64,000 nucleotides of DNA from Saccharopolyspora indica (lineage in GTDB: Bacteria > Actinomycetota > Actinomycetes > Mycobacteriales > Pseudonocardiaceae): assembly GCF_027853965.1 (NCBI RefSeq), contig NZ_JAQGLB010000001.1:186001-250000 (forward strand). The letters run 5' to 3'. The translations under genes and the position numbers were made by a program. Positions 41,670-49,633 of this stretch are shown piece after piece. The notes under the pieces are model-generated. The model was not told where the DNA came from. It made no database searches and was given only the letters and a program-made list of their open reading frames with translations. Position 1 is the stretch's first letter, and the number at the start of each line of letters is the position of its first letter.

Positions 41670-42859
41670 GCGCCCGAGAATCGTTGCGCCGGGCATGGCG
41701 CGGAGAACCGCCCGGTGCCACCGAACACGCGTTGCGGCCGGCGGAATGCCGGAGCTGGCCGGGGCCCGAAGTCGTGCTGGGCCGGTGGCCGCGCGGTGGG
41801 GTCGGCGCGTTGCTGGACCTCGCACTGGCTTCGTCACCGCGGCGAGCCGGGGGAGTGCAGCTGCGCCGCGTGCCTTCGGCGGGCGGGCGGTACCCGGTCG
41901 AAGCGCACGTCGTCCACCGCGGCACCGCCTGGCGGTACGACCCGGTGCGCCACGCGCTGGCCGCACCCGCGCCGTCCCGTCCGTCCACACCGGACCTGGC
42001 CGTCGTGCTGTCGGTGAACCCGGTGCGGACGTGGTGGCGGTACGGCCCGCGGTCATTGCCGGTGCTGCTGCTCGACCTGGGCCACGCGATCGGCGCACTG
42101 CTGGCGGCAGCCGCCGCGCTGGGGCATCCGGCACGAGCCACGACAGGCCTGGGCGCGGACGTGCTGGCGGAGCGGGCGGGCCTTCCGCACTCGGGCGGCG
42201 TCGTGCGCTGGCCCGGGTGCGCGCCCGAGTTCCCGCTGGCAGTGGTGGAGATCGATGCTGCCGTCACCGTCCCGTTGGCGACACCGGCCGAGCGCGCGCC
42301 CTTCCCGGAACCGCTGCTCGACGACGTCGTCGCGGCGCACGGTGAAGCGGCGTGGGATCAGCTGATCGCGGCGCTGGCCGAGTTCGGTGCCGGAACGTCG
42401 GAGCGGGCGTGGCAGTGGCACGGGCCCCCACCGGCAGCTCCCGACCTGCTGGCCCGGACGGCTGCGCCGTGGGAAGCGGTCAACCCGGGCCGCGTGCCGG
42501 CGGAACCGGCGAGCGCAGCTGCGCCGATGGCGGTGGGGCGGGTCGCGATGCTGGAAGTCGCGGGAAACGACCTGGTGGCAGACCTCGCGCCCCGTTCGTG
42601 CGGACAGCCGGAACTGCTGGGTGCGGGCGGGCTGCTGCTGGCCACCGGAACCGTCGACCCCGAGCCGCCGACGGCGTTCGCCGAACACCTCGGAGCCGGT
42701 CTGGCGGTGCACGCGGCCTGGTTGGCCGCCACCGGCCTGGGCCTCCCGGCGCGGCCGGTCGGCTGCTGGATCGACGCGGTCCTGCACTCCGCGGCGGGCC
42801 CGGCCCGCCTGCTCCACGCGCTCGCGATCGGCGGGCGGACAGACCTGAACCGCAGCTGA
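41666..42859 (+). CDS. SagB-type dehydrogenase (nitroreductase fold)
   Basis: A 397-residue flavoprotein of the SagB/McbC type, which oxidises azolines to azoles with FMN. Residues about 30-70 carry the SagB signature (LALASSPRRAGGVQLRRVPS, then AGGRYPVEAHVV), and LLLDLGHAIGALLAAAAALG is the usual following helix. A second, degenerate nitroreductase-like half is at about 280-390 (AGNDLVADL...GLGLPARPVG). GTG at 41666 overlaps the YcaO stop by four bases. Beside YcaO and the leader-binding protein it completes a minimal azole-RiPP synthetase. Confidence 0.87.
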   Translation: MSARESLRRAWRGEPPGATEHALRPAECRSWPGPEVVLGRWPRGGVGALLDLALASSPRRAGGVQLRRVPSAGGRYPVEAHVVHRGTAWRYDPVRHALAAPAPSRPSTPDLAVVLSVNPVRTWWRYGPRSLPVLLLDLGHAIGALLAAAAALGHPARATTGLGADVLAERAGLPHSGGVVRWPGCAPEFPLAVVEIDAAVTVPLATPAERAPFPEPLLDDVVAAHGEAAWDQLIAALAEFGAGTSERAWQWHGPPPAAPDLLARTAAPWEAVNPGRVPAEPASAAAPMAVGRVAMLEVAGNDLVADLAPRSCGQPELLGAGGLLLATGTVDPEPPTAFAEHLGAGLAVHAAWLAATGLGLPARPVGCWIDAVLHSAAGPARLLHALAIGGRTDLNRS

Positions 42860-42874
42860 GGAGGACGGAACAGC

Positions 42875-43648
42875 ATGATCATCCCGGGGTTGGCGTCGGT
42901 GACCTTTCGGCAGCTCGACCCGGCGCAGGTGGTGTCGGTGGCGCTCGACTGCGGACTGCGGGTCGTGGAGTGGGGCGGTGACGTGCACGTCCCCGCCGGC
43001 GCCATCGGCACCGCACGCGCGGTGTCCGCGCTGTGCGCCGATCACGGCATCGCGATCGGCACGTACGGCTCGTACTACAAAGCCGGTCACACCACCGAGG
43101 CCGACTTCGACGCGGTGCTGCGCACGGCCGCGGCGCTGGGCGCTCCGCGCATCCGGGTGTGGGCCGGAGTGGTCGGCTCCGCGGACGCCGACGCCGAGCA
43201 GCGCGCCCGCACCGTGGCCGATCTCCGGCGCTGCGCGGATGCGTGCGCGGCAGCGGGAATCCGGCTCACCGTCGAGCACCACGTCGAGTCGCTGACCGAC
43301 GACATCGACTCGGCGGTGCGGCTGCGCGAGGAGGTCGGCCACGAAGCGCTGGTCGCGCACTGGCAGCCGCGCGAGCTGCCGGACGTCGCGGAGTGCGTGC
43401 GGGAAGTGCGTGCGCTGCTGCCGGACCTGGCGTCGGTGCACGCGTTCTCGTGGGGCGCGGACGGGTTCACCGAACGGTTGCCGCTCGCCGACCGCGCCGA
43501 CCTCTGGGACGCCGTCCTGCGCGAACTCGCCGCTGACGGCGAGCGGCGGGAGGTGCTCCTGGAGTTCGTGCCCGGCGACAGCGCGACCGCCTGCCGCCGC
43601 GATGCGGCAGCGCTGCGCGATCGCATCGCGGCGGCCGTGGACAACTGA
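42875..43648 (+). CDS. TIM-barrel sugar-phosphate isomerase/epimerase-like protein
   Basis: A 257-residue AP-endonuclease-2/xylose-isomerase-like TIM barrel. LRVVEWGGDVHVP, IGTYGSYYKAGH, RIRVWAG, LTVEHHVES and VLLEFVPGDS are its strand-end motifs, with Glu and His residues placed as metal ligands. It is 16 bases downstream of the SagB gene with its own GAGGAGG, so it belongs to the operon. Known relatives isomerise sugars; the fold is also that of the metal-dependent peptide oxidases (MNIO/DUF692), but I see no clear similarity to that family. Its role here may be tailoring or metal handling, which is not established. Confidence 0.82.
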   Translation: MIIPGLASVTFRQLDPAQVVSVALDCGLRVVEWGGDVHVPAGAIGTARAVSALCADHGIAIGTYGSYYKAGHTTEADFDAVLRTAAALGAPRIRVWAGVVGSADADAEQRARTVADLRRCADACAAAGIRLTVEHHVESLTDDIDSAVRLREEVGHEALVAHWQPRELPDVAECVREVRALLPDLASVHAFSWGADGFTERLPLADRADLWDAVLRELAADGERREVLLEFVPGDSATACRRDAAALRDRIAAAVDN

Positions 43649-43651
43649 ACA

Positions 43652-43669
43652 TGAAAACGGTTACCGTCA
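43652..43669 (+). promoter_or_regulatory. Zur/Fur-type box 3 (importer side)
   Basis: TGAAAACGGTTACCGTCA, three bases after the TIM-barrel stop and 29 bases before the lipoprotein start. It contains the perfect palindrome ACGGTTACCGT and shares TGAAAAyGrTT with box 2 and TTACC with box 1. It implies a separate metal-responsive promoter for the importer. Confidence 0.65.
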
Positions 43670-43698
43670 GGTCTTCGACTCTTCCCAGGAGGAACCCA

Positions 43699-44712
43699 GT
43701 GCGCGCTGAGCGCAGCACCGCCCGAATGCTTCTCGCAGCCCTGCTGACCGCGCTGATCGGCCTCGCCGGCTGTTCGGCCGCTCCGGACGAGCAGCCCGCC
43801 GACGCCGCACCCGCCCCGGCTTCGATGATCGACCGCGCGGCGCAGCCGTTATCGGCGTCGACGACCATCACCGACCCGCACGGCCAGCAGGTGAGCCTGC
43901 CGAAGGCGCCGGAGCGGATCGTGTGCCTGAGCGGCCTCTGCGACGACATGCTCGTCGAACTCGGCATGACACCGGCAGGCACGAGCAACCCCGACCTGCT
44001 CGTGCACCCCGCGCTGATGGGGGAACGGGCCGCGTCGGTTCCGGTCGTGCAGGGCAGCTTCGGCTCCGAGGACGTCGAGAGCATCGCCGCACTGCGACCC
44101 GACCTCGTGATCGGGCTCTCCGGGGTGCACGACGCGTTGCGCCCCGCGATCGAAGGATTCGCCCCGCTGTGGCTGACCGAACCCGCCGACTGGCAGGAAT
44201 CGGTCGAATACCTGCGGAACCTGGGATCGCTGACCGGGCGCACCGAACAGGCCGTGACCGCCGAGACGGCCTTCCGCGCCAAGCTCGCCGACGCCGCGCA
44301 GGCCACCCGGGCGAGCGGGCAGGCCAGCCGGAAGGTCGTGCTCATGTACGGCAGCGCCGAGTCCATCGGCGTGGACACCAGCGACTCGCTCAAGGGCGAT
44401 CTGCTCGCCCAGCTGTTCAACTACCCCTTCCCGGCCCAGGGCGCCGACGTCGAGACGGCCAGCAACTACAGCATCGAGGAACTGCTGGCCAAGCAGCCCG
44501 ACGTCGTGCTGGCGTACTCGCTGCTGTTCTCGCCGGAAGACCGCACGCTCAGCGCGCAGCTCGCCGGCAACCCGGTGTGGCAGCAGATCCCGGCGGTGCA
44601 GGAGCAGCAGGTGCACGAAGTGCACGCCAAGCTGTTCGGCTCCGGCCGCGGCACCCGGAGCCTGGCGGCGATCATCGACGAAGCCGTGGAACTGGTGCCC
44701 GCGACCCGATGA
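43699..44712 (+). CDS. Siderophore-type ABC transporter binding lipoprotein
   Basis: A 337-residue FepB/FhuD-type (class III) solute-binding protein. The lipoprotein signal ends at GLAGC with Cys25 lipidated. TTITDPHGQQVSLPKAPERIVCLSG is the standard N-lobe start, and FGSEDVESIAALRPDLVIGLSG and YSIEELLAKQPDVVLAYSLL are the lobe motifs. The GTG at 43699 with AGGAGG at 43688-43693 was preferred to an ATG at 43651 that would put the Zur-type box inside the gene. It should bind the metal-loaded peptide outside the membrane. It is the first gene of a four-gene coupled importer operon. Confidence 0.92.
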   Translation: MRAERSTARMLLAALLTALIGLAGCSAAPDEQPADAAPAPASMIDRAAQPLSASTTITDPHGQQVSLPKAPERIVCLSGLCDDMLVELGMTPAGTSNPDLLVHPALMGERAASVPVVQGSFGSEDVESIAALRPDLVIGLSGVHDALRPAIEGFAPLWLTEPADWQESVEYLRNLGSLTGRTEQAVTAETAFRAKLADAAQATRASGQASRKVVLMYGSAESIGVDTSDSLKGDLLAQLFNYPFPAQGADVETASNYSIEELLAKQPDVVLAYSLLFSPEDRTLSAQLAGNPVWQQIPAVQEQQVHEVHAKLFGSGRGTRSLAAIIDEAVELVPATR

Positions 44713-45704
44713 ACGCACGATTCCGGTGCAGTGACTGGCTTCTCGCAGGTGCCCTCGCGGTGGTGCTGGTCGCCGCGTCGTTGATGCTCGGCGAGCCGTT
44801 CGTGGGCGTGAACCGCCTTCCGCACGCGCTGACCGCCGACGGCGGTGTCGAGCACACCGTGGTGGTGTTGCTGCGCGCACCGCGAGTGGTGCTCGCCGTG
44901 CTCGCCGGAGCCCTGCTGGGCGTCGCCGGCCTGCTGCTGCAGGAATCCCTGCGGAACCCGTTGGCAGTGCCGGAAATGCTCGGCGTCTCCAGCGGTGCGG
45001 CAGCTGCCGTGGCGGGATGCGTCGCGTGGGGAGTGTCGGTTCCCGGTGCGCCCCTCGTGCCCGCGCTGGCGGGTTCCGCGATCGGCGGTGCCATCACGAT
45101 GCTGGCCGTGCGCGGGGTGCGCGACCGGGCGGCAGTGCTGCTCATCGGCGCGGCCGTCAGCGCGGGGCTGCACGCGGTGATGCTGACGGCGCTGTCCCTG
45201 TCGGACTCGCGCGACCAGGGCGTCCTGGTGCGCTACCTGCTGGGCTCGCTGGCCGGGACGACGTGGGAGACCGTCGCGACGACGGCCCCAGGACTGCTGA
45301 TCGGCCTCCCGCTGGCCGCGCTGATGATCCCCTCGCTCGGCGTGCTGCGCCTCGGCGACGACACGGCCGCCGCCCTGGGCGCATCCCCGGTCCGAGCGCG
45401 CGCAGCGACGTTGGCCGTCGGCTGCCTGCTCACCGCCGTGGTGGTCGGGCCATGCGGACCGGTGGCCTGGGTCGGTTTCCTCGCGCCGCAACTGGGCCGC
45501 TGGCTGCGCCCGCGCGGCACGCACCGGTCGTGGCTGGCGTGGTCGGCCGCGCTGGGTGCGCTGCTGGTGGTCGCAGCCGACCTGCTGGCGCGAACGGTGC
45601 TGCACCCGGTCGAACTGCCGGTGGGCGGGCTGACCGCGGTCGTCGCGATCTGCACCGGGGTGCTGCTCCTGCTGCGCCGCAAGATGTCGGTGGTGGCGCG
45701 GTGA
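44709..45704 (+). CDS. FecCD-type ABC transporter permease 1
   Basis: A 331-residue permease of the iron-siderophore/vitamin B12 (FecCD/BtuC) family with about nine or ten helices. Family motifs: LRAPRVVLAVLAGALLGVAG, LLQESLRNPLAVPEMLGVSSGA and the ATPase-contacting GPCGPVAWVGFLAPQLGR. ATG at 44709 overlaps the lipoprotein stop (ATGA). It pairs with the second permease to form a heterodimeric channel. Confidence 0.94.
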   Translation: MNARFRCSDWLLAGALAVVLVAASLMLGEPFVGVNRLPHALTADGGVEHTVVVLLRAPRVVLAVLAGALLGVAGLLLQESLRNPLAVPEMLGVSSGAAAAVAGCVAWGVSVPGAPLVPALAGSAIGGAITMLAVRGVRDRAAVLLIGAAVSAGLHAVMLTALSLSDSRDQGVLVRYLLGSLAGTTWETVATTAPGLLIGLPLAALMIPSLGVLRLGDDTAAALGASPVRARAATLAVGCLLTAVVVGPCGPVAWVGFLAPQLGRWLRPRGTHRSWLAWSAALGALLVVAADLLARTVLHPVELPVGGLTAVVAICTGVLLLLRRKMSVVAR

Positions 45705-46717
45705 TCCAGCGGATTCCCCGCACGCTGCGGCTGCTCGCGCTGCTCTGCGCAGTGCTGGCCCTGGCCCTGGCGCAGCTCGCTACCGGATCGACGGCTTCAG
45801 CCGCGGAAACCCTGGCCGCGGTGCTCGGCCACGCGGACCAGCTGACCGCGCAGATCGTCCACGACCTGCGGATGCCGCGGATGCTCGTCGGCGCCGGGGC
45901 GGGCATGTGCCTGGGCATGGCCGGTGTCGTGCTGCAAGCCGTGCTGCGCAACCCGCTGGCCTCACCGGACGTGACCGGAGTCGGCTCGGGCGCGGTGCTG
46001 GGCGCGGTCGCCGCGACGCTGATCGGCGGCGACTTCGCCGCACCCACCCGGATGATCCTGGTGGCAGTGGTCGGCGGCACGCTGGGCGGCGCCGTGCTCT
46101 GGCTGGTCGCGATGCGGGCAGGCACCGATCCGGTGCGGTTGGTCGTGATCGGCGTGATGGTCTCGGCTGCGTTCAGCGGCGGCAGCATGGTGCTGCTCAC
46201 CGCGCGCCCGCAGCTGACCGGGTCGATGGCGCAGTGGCTGATCGGCTCGCTCAACGGGCGAACCTGGGCGCACTGGTCGGCGTTGTGGCCGTGGCTGCTC
46301 ACCGCCGCGGTGGCCGGGCTGCTGGTGTCCGCGGTGATCCAGCTGCTGTCGGTCGACGACGACCACGGCCACGCCGTCGGCCTCGCGATATCCCCGTGGC
46401 GCAGCGCGGTCCTGCTGATCGCGGTGGTGCTCACAGCGGTTGCGATCGCCTCCGTCGGCGCGATGGCCTTCGTGGGACTGCTCGCCCCGCACGCCGCGCG
46501 CGCGTTGTTCGGCGCCGACCTGCGCTTCGCCCTGCCCGCGGCCGGAATGCTCGGAGCCGCCGCGGTGTGCGGCGCGGACGTCGTGGCCCAGACCGTCACG
46601 TCGTGGGCCGCGGACCCCTCCCGCGCAGGTGTACCCACCGGAGCGGTGACCGCGGTGCTCGGCGCGGTGGTCCTGATCCGGGTAGCCAGGCGAAGCTCGA
46701 CCACCGGAGGGAACTGA
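45701..46717 (+). CDS. FecCD-type ABC transporter permease 2
   Basis: A 338-residue FecCD-family permease. The motifs LRMPRMLVGAGAGMCLGMAG, LQAVLRNPLASPDVTGVGSG and GAMAFVGLLAPHAAR are intact. The cytoplasmic loop near DDDHGHAVGLAISP is rich in Asp and His. GTG at 45701 overlaps the first permease by four bases, and the stop overlaps the ATPase start by one base. Confidence 0.94.
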   Translation: MIQRIPRTLRLLALLCAVLALALAQLATGSTASAAETLAAVLGHADQLTAQIVHDLRMPRMLVGAGAGMCLGMAGVVLQAVLRNPLASPDVTGVGSGAVLGAVAATLIGGDFAAPTRMILVAVVGGTLGGAVLWLVAMRAGTDPVRLVVIGVMVSAAFSGGSMVLLTARPQLTGSMAQWLIGSLNGRTWAHWSALWPWLLTAAVAGLLVSAVIQLLSVDDDHGHAVGLAISPWRSAVLLIAVVLTAVAIASVGAMAFVGLLAPHAARALFGADLRFALPAAGMLGAAAVCGADVVAQTVTSWAADPSRAGVPTGAVTAVLGAVVLIRVARRSSTTGGN

Positions 46718-47508
46718 TGAGCGCCTTGCAGGCCAACGAGGTCACCGTCCGATTCGGCGATCGGGTGGTCCTCGACGGCGTCGATCTCGCCGTCTCCGAC
46801 GGTGAATGGGTGGCGCTGGTCGGCCGCAACGGCTGCGGCAAGACGACGCTGCTGCGCGCGCTCGGCGGACTGCACGCCCCGGACGCCGGTGAGGTGCTCG
46901 TGCGCGGCCGGGCGCTGCGCGCGTTGTCCCGCCGCCAGATCGCCCGCGAGGTCGCGGTGCTGCCTCAGTCGATGCCATCGGTACCCGGTCTCACCGTCCG
47001 GCAGCTGGTGCGCCAGGGGCGGTACGCGGTGCGCGGGCCGCTCGGCATGCTCGCGGGCGGGGACGACGCGCAGGTCCGCGAGGCGATGGCGGTCACCGGT
47101 GTCGAACCCTGCGCCGACGAGCTGGTCGACCGGCTCTCCGGCGGCGAACGCCAGCGCGTGCGGCTGGCGCTGGCGCTGGCGCAGGACACCTCGATCCTGC
47201 TGCTCGACGAGCCGACCACCTACCTCGACATCGGCCACCAGCTGGAAGTCCTCGAACTGGTCCGCCGCCTGCAGCGCGAGCGCGGGCTGAGCGTGGTGAC
47301 CGTGCTGCACGACCTGGAACAGGCCGCCCGCTACGCCGACCGCGTCGTCGCCCTGCGCGACGGCGCGGTCCACACCGAAGGCCCGACCGCCGAGGTCGTC
47401 GACGAGGAACTGCTGGCAGCGGTGTTCGGCGTGTCCGGGCGGGTCTGGCTCGACGAGCTCACCGGCAGGCCGCTGTGCACCTACGACTCGGTGCACGCCG
47501 AGCAGTAG
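46717..47508 (+). CDS. Siderophore-type ABC transporter ATPase (FecE/FepC-like)
   Basis: A 263-residue ATPase. Walker A is GRNGCGKTT, the Q loop VLPQSM, the signature LSGGERQRVRLALA, Walker B ILLLDEPTTYLDI and the switch VLHDLEQA, all in the pattern of the FecE/FepC/FhuC class. It completes a lipoprotein, two-permease and ATPase importer directly after the RiPP genes. GGAGG at 46706-46710 precedes ATG 46717. Confidence 0.95.
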   Translation: MSALQANEVTVRFGDRVVLDGVDLAVSDGEWVALVGRNGCGKTTLLRALGGLHAPDAGEVLVRGRALRALSRRQIAREVAVLPQSMPSVPGLTVRQLVRQGRYAVRGPLGMLAGGDDAQVREAMAVTGVEPCADELVDRLSGGERQRVRLALALAQDTSILLLDEPTTYLDIGHQLEVLELVRRLQRERGLSVVTVLHDLEQAARYADRVVALRDGAVHTEGPTAEVVDEELLAAVFGVSGRVWLDELTGRPLCTYDSVHAEQ

Positions 47509-47543
47509 CCCGGCGACACGTCCGGATGGCAGCATGTCCAGGC

Positions 47544-48458
47544 ATGACGCGGTCGTTCACCCTGGTCCAGCTCCGCTACTTCTGCGCCGTCGCGGAGCTG
47601 GAGAACATGACGGCCGCGGCCGCCGCGCTCAACGTCACCCAGTCCACGTTGTCCTCCGCCGTCGCCCAGCTCGAACAGGTCATGGGCACACCGCTGTTCA
47701 CCAGGCTCCCGCGCCGCGGACTGCGGCTCACCCGCGCCGGCCGTCGCCTGCGCGAGAGCGCACTGCTGCTGCTGGAGGACGCCGACCAGCTACCGGGCGC
47801 GGTCCGCGAAGAAGGCCCGGTGCTGGCCGGCGACCTCACCGTCGGCGTGTTCGGACCGCTCGCGCCGTTCCGGGCCGCGGTCATCCTGGAGGAGTTCGAG
47901 CGCGCGCACCCCGGCGTCACCCTGTCGTTCCTCGAAGGCGACCAGGAATTCCTCCGCCGGGCGCTGCGCGACGGCAAGTGCGAGCTCGCGCTGATGTACG
48001 ACCTGGGCCTCGGCGGCGAACTGCCGCGCCGCGTGCTGCGACGAGTCCCGCCGCACGTCATCGTCTCCCCGGACCACCCGCTGGCCGCCACCCCCGAACA
48101 GCCGGTGAGCCTGCGCGAGCTGGCCGCCGAACCGCTGATCCTGCTGGACCTGCCGCACAGCCGGGAGTACTACCTCAGCCTCTTCAAACTCCTCGGCGTG
48201 GCACCGAAGATCCGCCACCGCGCCAGCGGGTACGAGACGGTCCGGGCGTTCGTCGCCCGCGGGCACGGCTACTCGGTGCTCAACCAACGGCTGCCGCACG
48301 ACCTCACCTACGCGGGCAGCCCGGTCGTGCCGCTGCCCGTCGTCGAAGACCTGCCGCCGATCGAAGTGCTGCTCGTGCGGCCGGGCGGCACCCGGGCCAC
48401 CCTCAAATCGAAGGCATTCGAAGAGATCTGCCTGCGCGTCTACGGCGTGACCACATGA
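47544..48458 (+). CDS. LysR-family transcriptional regulator
   Basis: A 304-residue LysR protein: HTH at residues 5-65 (LVQLRYFCAVAELENMTAAA, then STLSSAVAQLEQVMGTPLFTR) and effector domain from about 95. It follows the importer ATPase by 35 bases but has no clear ribosome-binding site. LysR genes rarely belong to metal-uptake operons, so I do not assign it to the metallophore system. No divergent gene lies next to it; the usual target arrangement may have been lost on the side that carries the TnpB relic. Confidence 0.88.
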   Translation: MTRSFTLVQLRYFCAVAELENMTAAAAALNVTQSTLSSAVAQLEQVMGTPLFTRLPRRGLRLTRAGRRLRESALLLLEDADQLPGAVREEGPVLAGDLTVGVFGPLAPFRAAVILEEFERAHPGVTLSFLEGDQEFLRRALRDGKCELALMYDLGLGGELPRRVLRRVPPHVIVSPDHPLAATPEQPVSLRELAAEPLILLDLPHSREYYLSLFKLLGVAPKIRHRASGYETVRAFVARGHGYSVLNQRLPHDLTYAGSPVVPLPVVEDLPPIEVLLVRPGGTRATLKSKAFEEICLRVYGVTT

Positions 48459-48569
48459 CCGGCGCACGCACGCCAAGCCACACCCCCGAGGCAGACCTGC
48501 CCCCGAAGTCGGCACCATCAAGCAGGAAAACGTCATGCTCGCCGGTGACCCGACCTCGGGCTGCCTGCG

Positions 48570-48689
48570 TTCGCCGTCGACCCGCAAGACCGGCTGATCG
48601 ACAACCCGAGGTTCCTGCGCCGCGCAGAACGCAAGCGAGTACAGCGGGAACTGTCCCGCAAGCGGAAGGGCTCGAACAACCGCGCCTAA
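48570..48689 (+). pseudogene. TnpB/OrfB (IS200/IS605-type) fragment
   Basis: In frame from about 48570 the sequence reads DNPRFLRRAERKRVQRELSR followed by KRKGSNNRA and a stop at 48687-48689. This is the conserved basic helix of TnpB proteins (NPRxLRRxERxLxRxQRxLSRKxKGSxNR). Nothing else of the transposase survives on either side. The 48459-48569 stretch between it and the LysR stop shows no recognisable sequence. Confidence 0.75.
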
Positions 48690-49441
48690 GTTTCCAGCAT
48701 CCGGGATCTGAGCACGTCGAATTCGCACCCCGGCGCGTCCGGATCGAAGCCGTGCTCGATCAGCCAGCGCGAGGCCAGCAGGCTGCGCAGTGACCACCAG
48801 GCGCGGACCACGTCCCGGTCCACGCCAGGGCCGTAGCCGGCCAGCAGGTCGTCCAGGCGTTCCTCGTGCCCGAGCGTCAAGGTGGCGAGGTCGAACATGG
48901 CGTCGCCGGGGGCCGCCTCGGACCAGTCGATGACGCCGGTGACCTCGTCACCGTCGACGAACACGTGGGTGATCTGCAGATCGCCGTGGATGAACACCGG
49001 TTTCCACGGCCGGAGCGCGGCCCCGGCGATCTCGCGGTTGCGCCGGATCACCTCGGCGGGCAGGACGGCGTTGTCCAGCAGCCACGCGCACTCGCCGTCG
49101 AGCTCCACTACCACGTCGTCGACGCTGCGCCCCGGCCACGGCGGCAACGGTGCGTCGTGCAGCCTCCGCACGGCGGCACCCGCCGCAGCCCACGCCGCCG
49201 GCGATGCGGCCGACGGTTCGCCGAGGACGCCGAGCGCTTCGCCCGGCACGGCGGCGATCGCGAGCACAGGCGGCTCGTGCCAGAGGATCGGCGGGGTCGG
49301 TATCGGCGCCATGGCCATCGCCCGCACCTCGACGTCGGCGTGCGCCGGGTCGCCGTCGACCTTCAGGAACACCTCGCCGACGCGCAGCGTCGCGCGCTGA
49401 CTGTGGGCGACGACGACTTCAACCTCTTCCACAATGGCCAT
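48686..49441 (-). CDS. APH-family phosphotransferase
   Basis: A 251-residue aminoglycoside-phosphotransferase/choline-kinase-like protein. The catalytic loop is FIHGDLQITHVFVDGDEVTG, with His152 and Asp154; the usual Asn of HGDxxxxN is His159 here. The metal-binding Asp172 is in VIDWSEA. The N-terminus VVAHSQRATLRVGEVFLKVDG holds the nucleotide Lys. Many such proteins in actinomycetes act on antibiotics or unknown small molecules, so resistance should not be assumed. Its stop overlaps that of the TnpB relic on the other strand. Confidence 0.85.
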   Translation of the reverse strand: MAIVEEVEVVVAHSQRATLRVGEVFLKVDGDPAHADVEVRAMAMAPIPTPPILWHEPPVLAIAAVPGEALGVLGEPSAASPAAWAAAGAAVRRLHDAPLPPWPGRSVDDVVVELDGECAWLLDNAVLPAEVIRRNREIAGAALRPWKPVFIHGDLQITHVFVDGDEVTGVIDWSEAAPGDAMFDLATLTLGHEERLDDLLAGYGPGVDRDVVRAWWSLRSLLASRWLIEHGFDPDAPGCEFDVLRSRMLET

Positions 49442-49633
49442 CCTTGCGCGGATGGCAGCCGATGTCGCCAGATTTTGCAGGCGCCGGGACGCAGCCGGTC
49501 AAACCGGTCGTTTCCATCGACTGAGCCGATCGTGCAGTTGCGGTCGAATCTGTTGGACACCTCGCGTGCGGCTGCTGAGCATGGTCACACCTGCGACGCC
49601 TTCGTCGCCCCACCTCTCGTTGGGAGCAGCCAG

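Noticed and set aside
45430-47535. A 701-codon open frame antisense to the importer permeases and ATPase
   Set aside because: It is a GC-rich shadow of three well-supported genes; its translation is low-complexity (Pro, Arg, Ala, Gly) with no domain.
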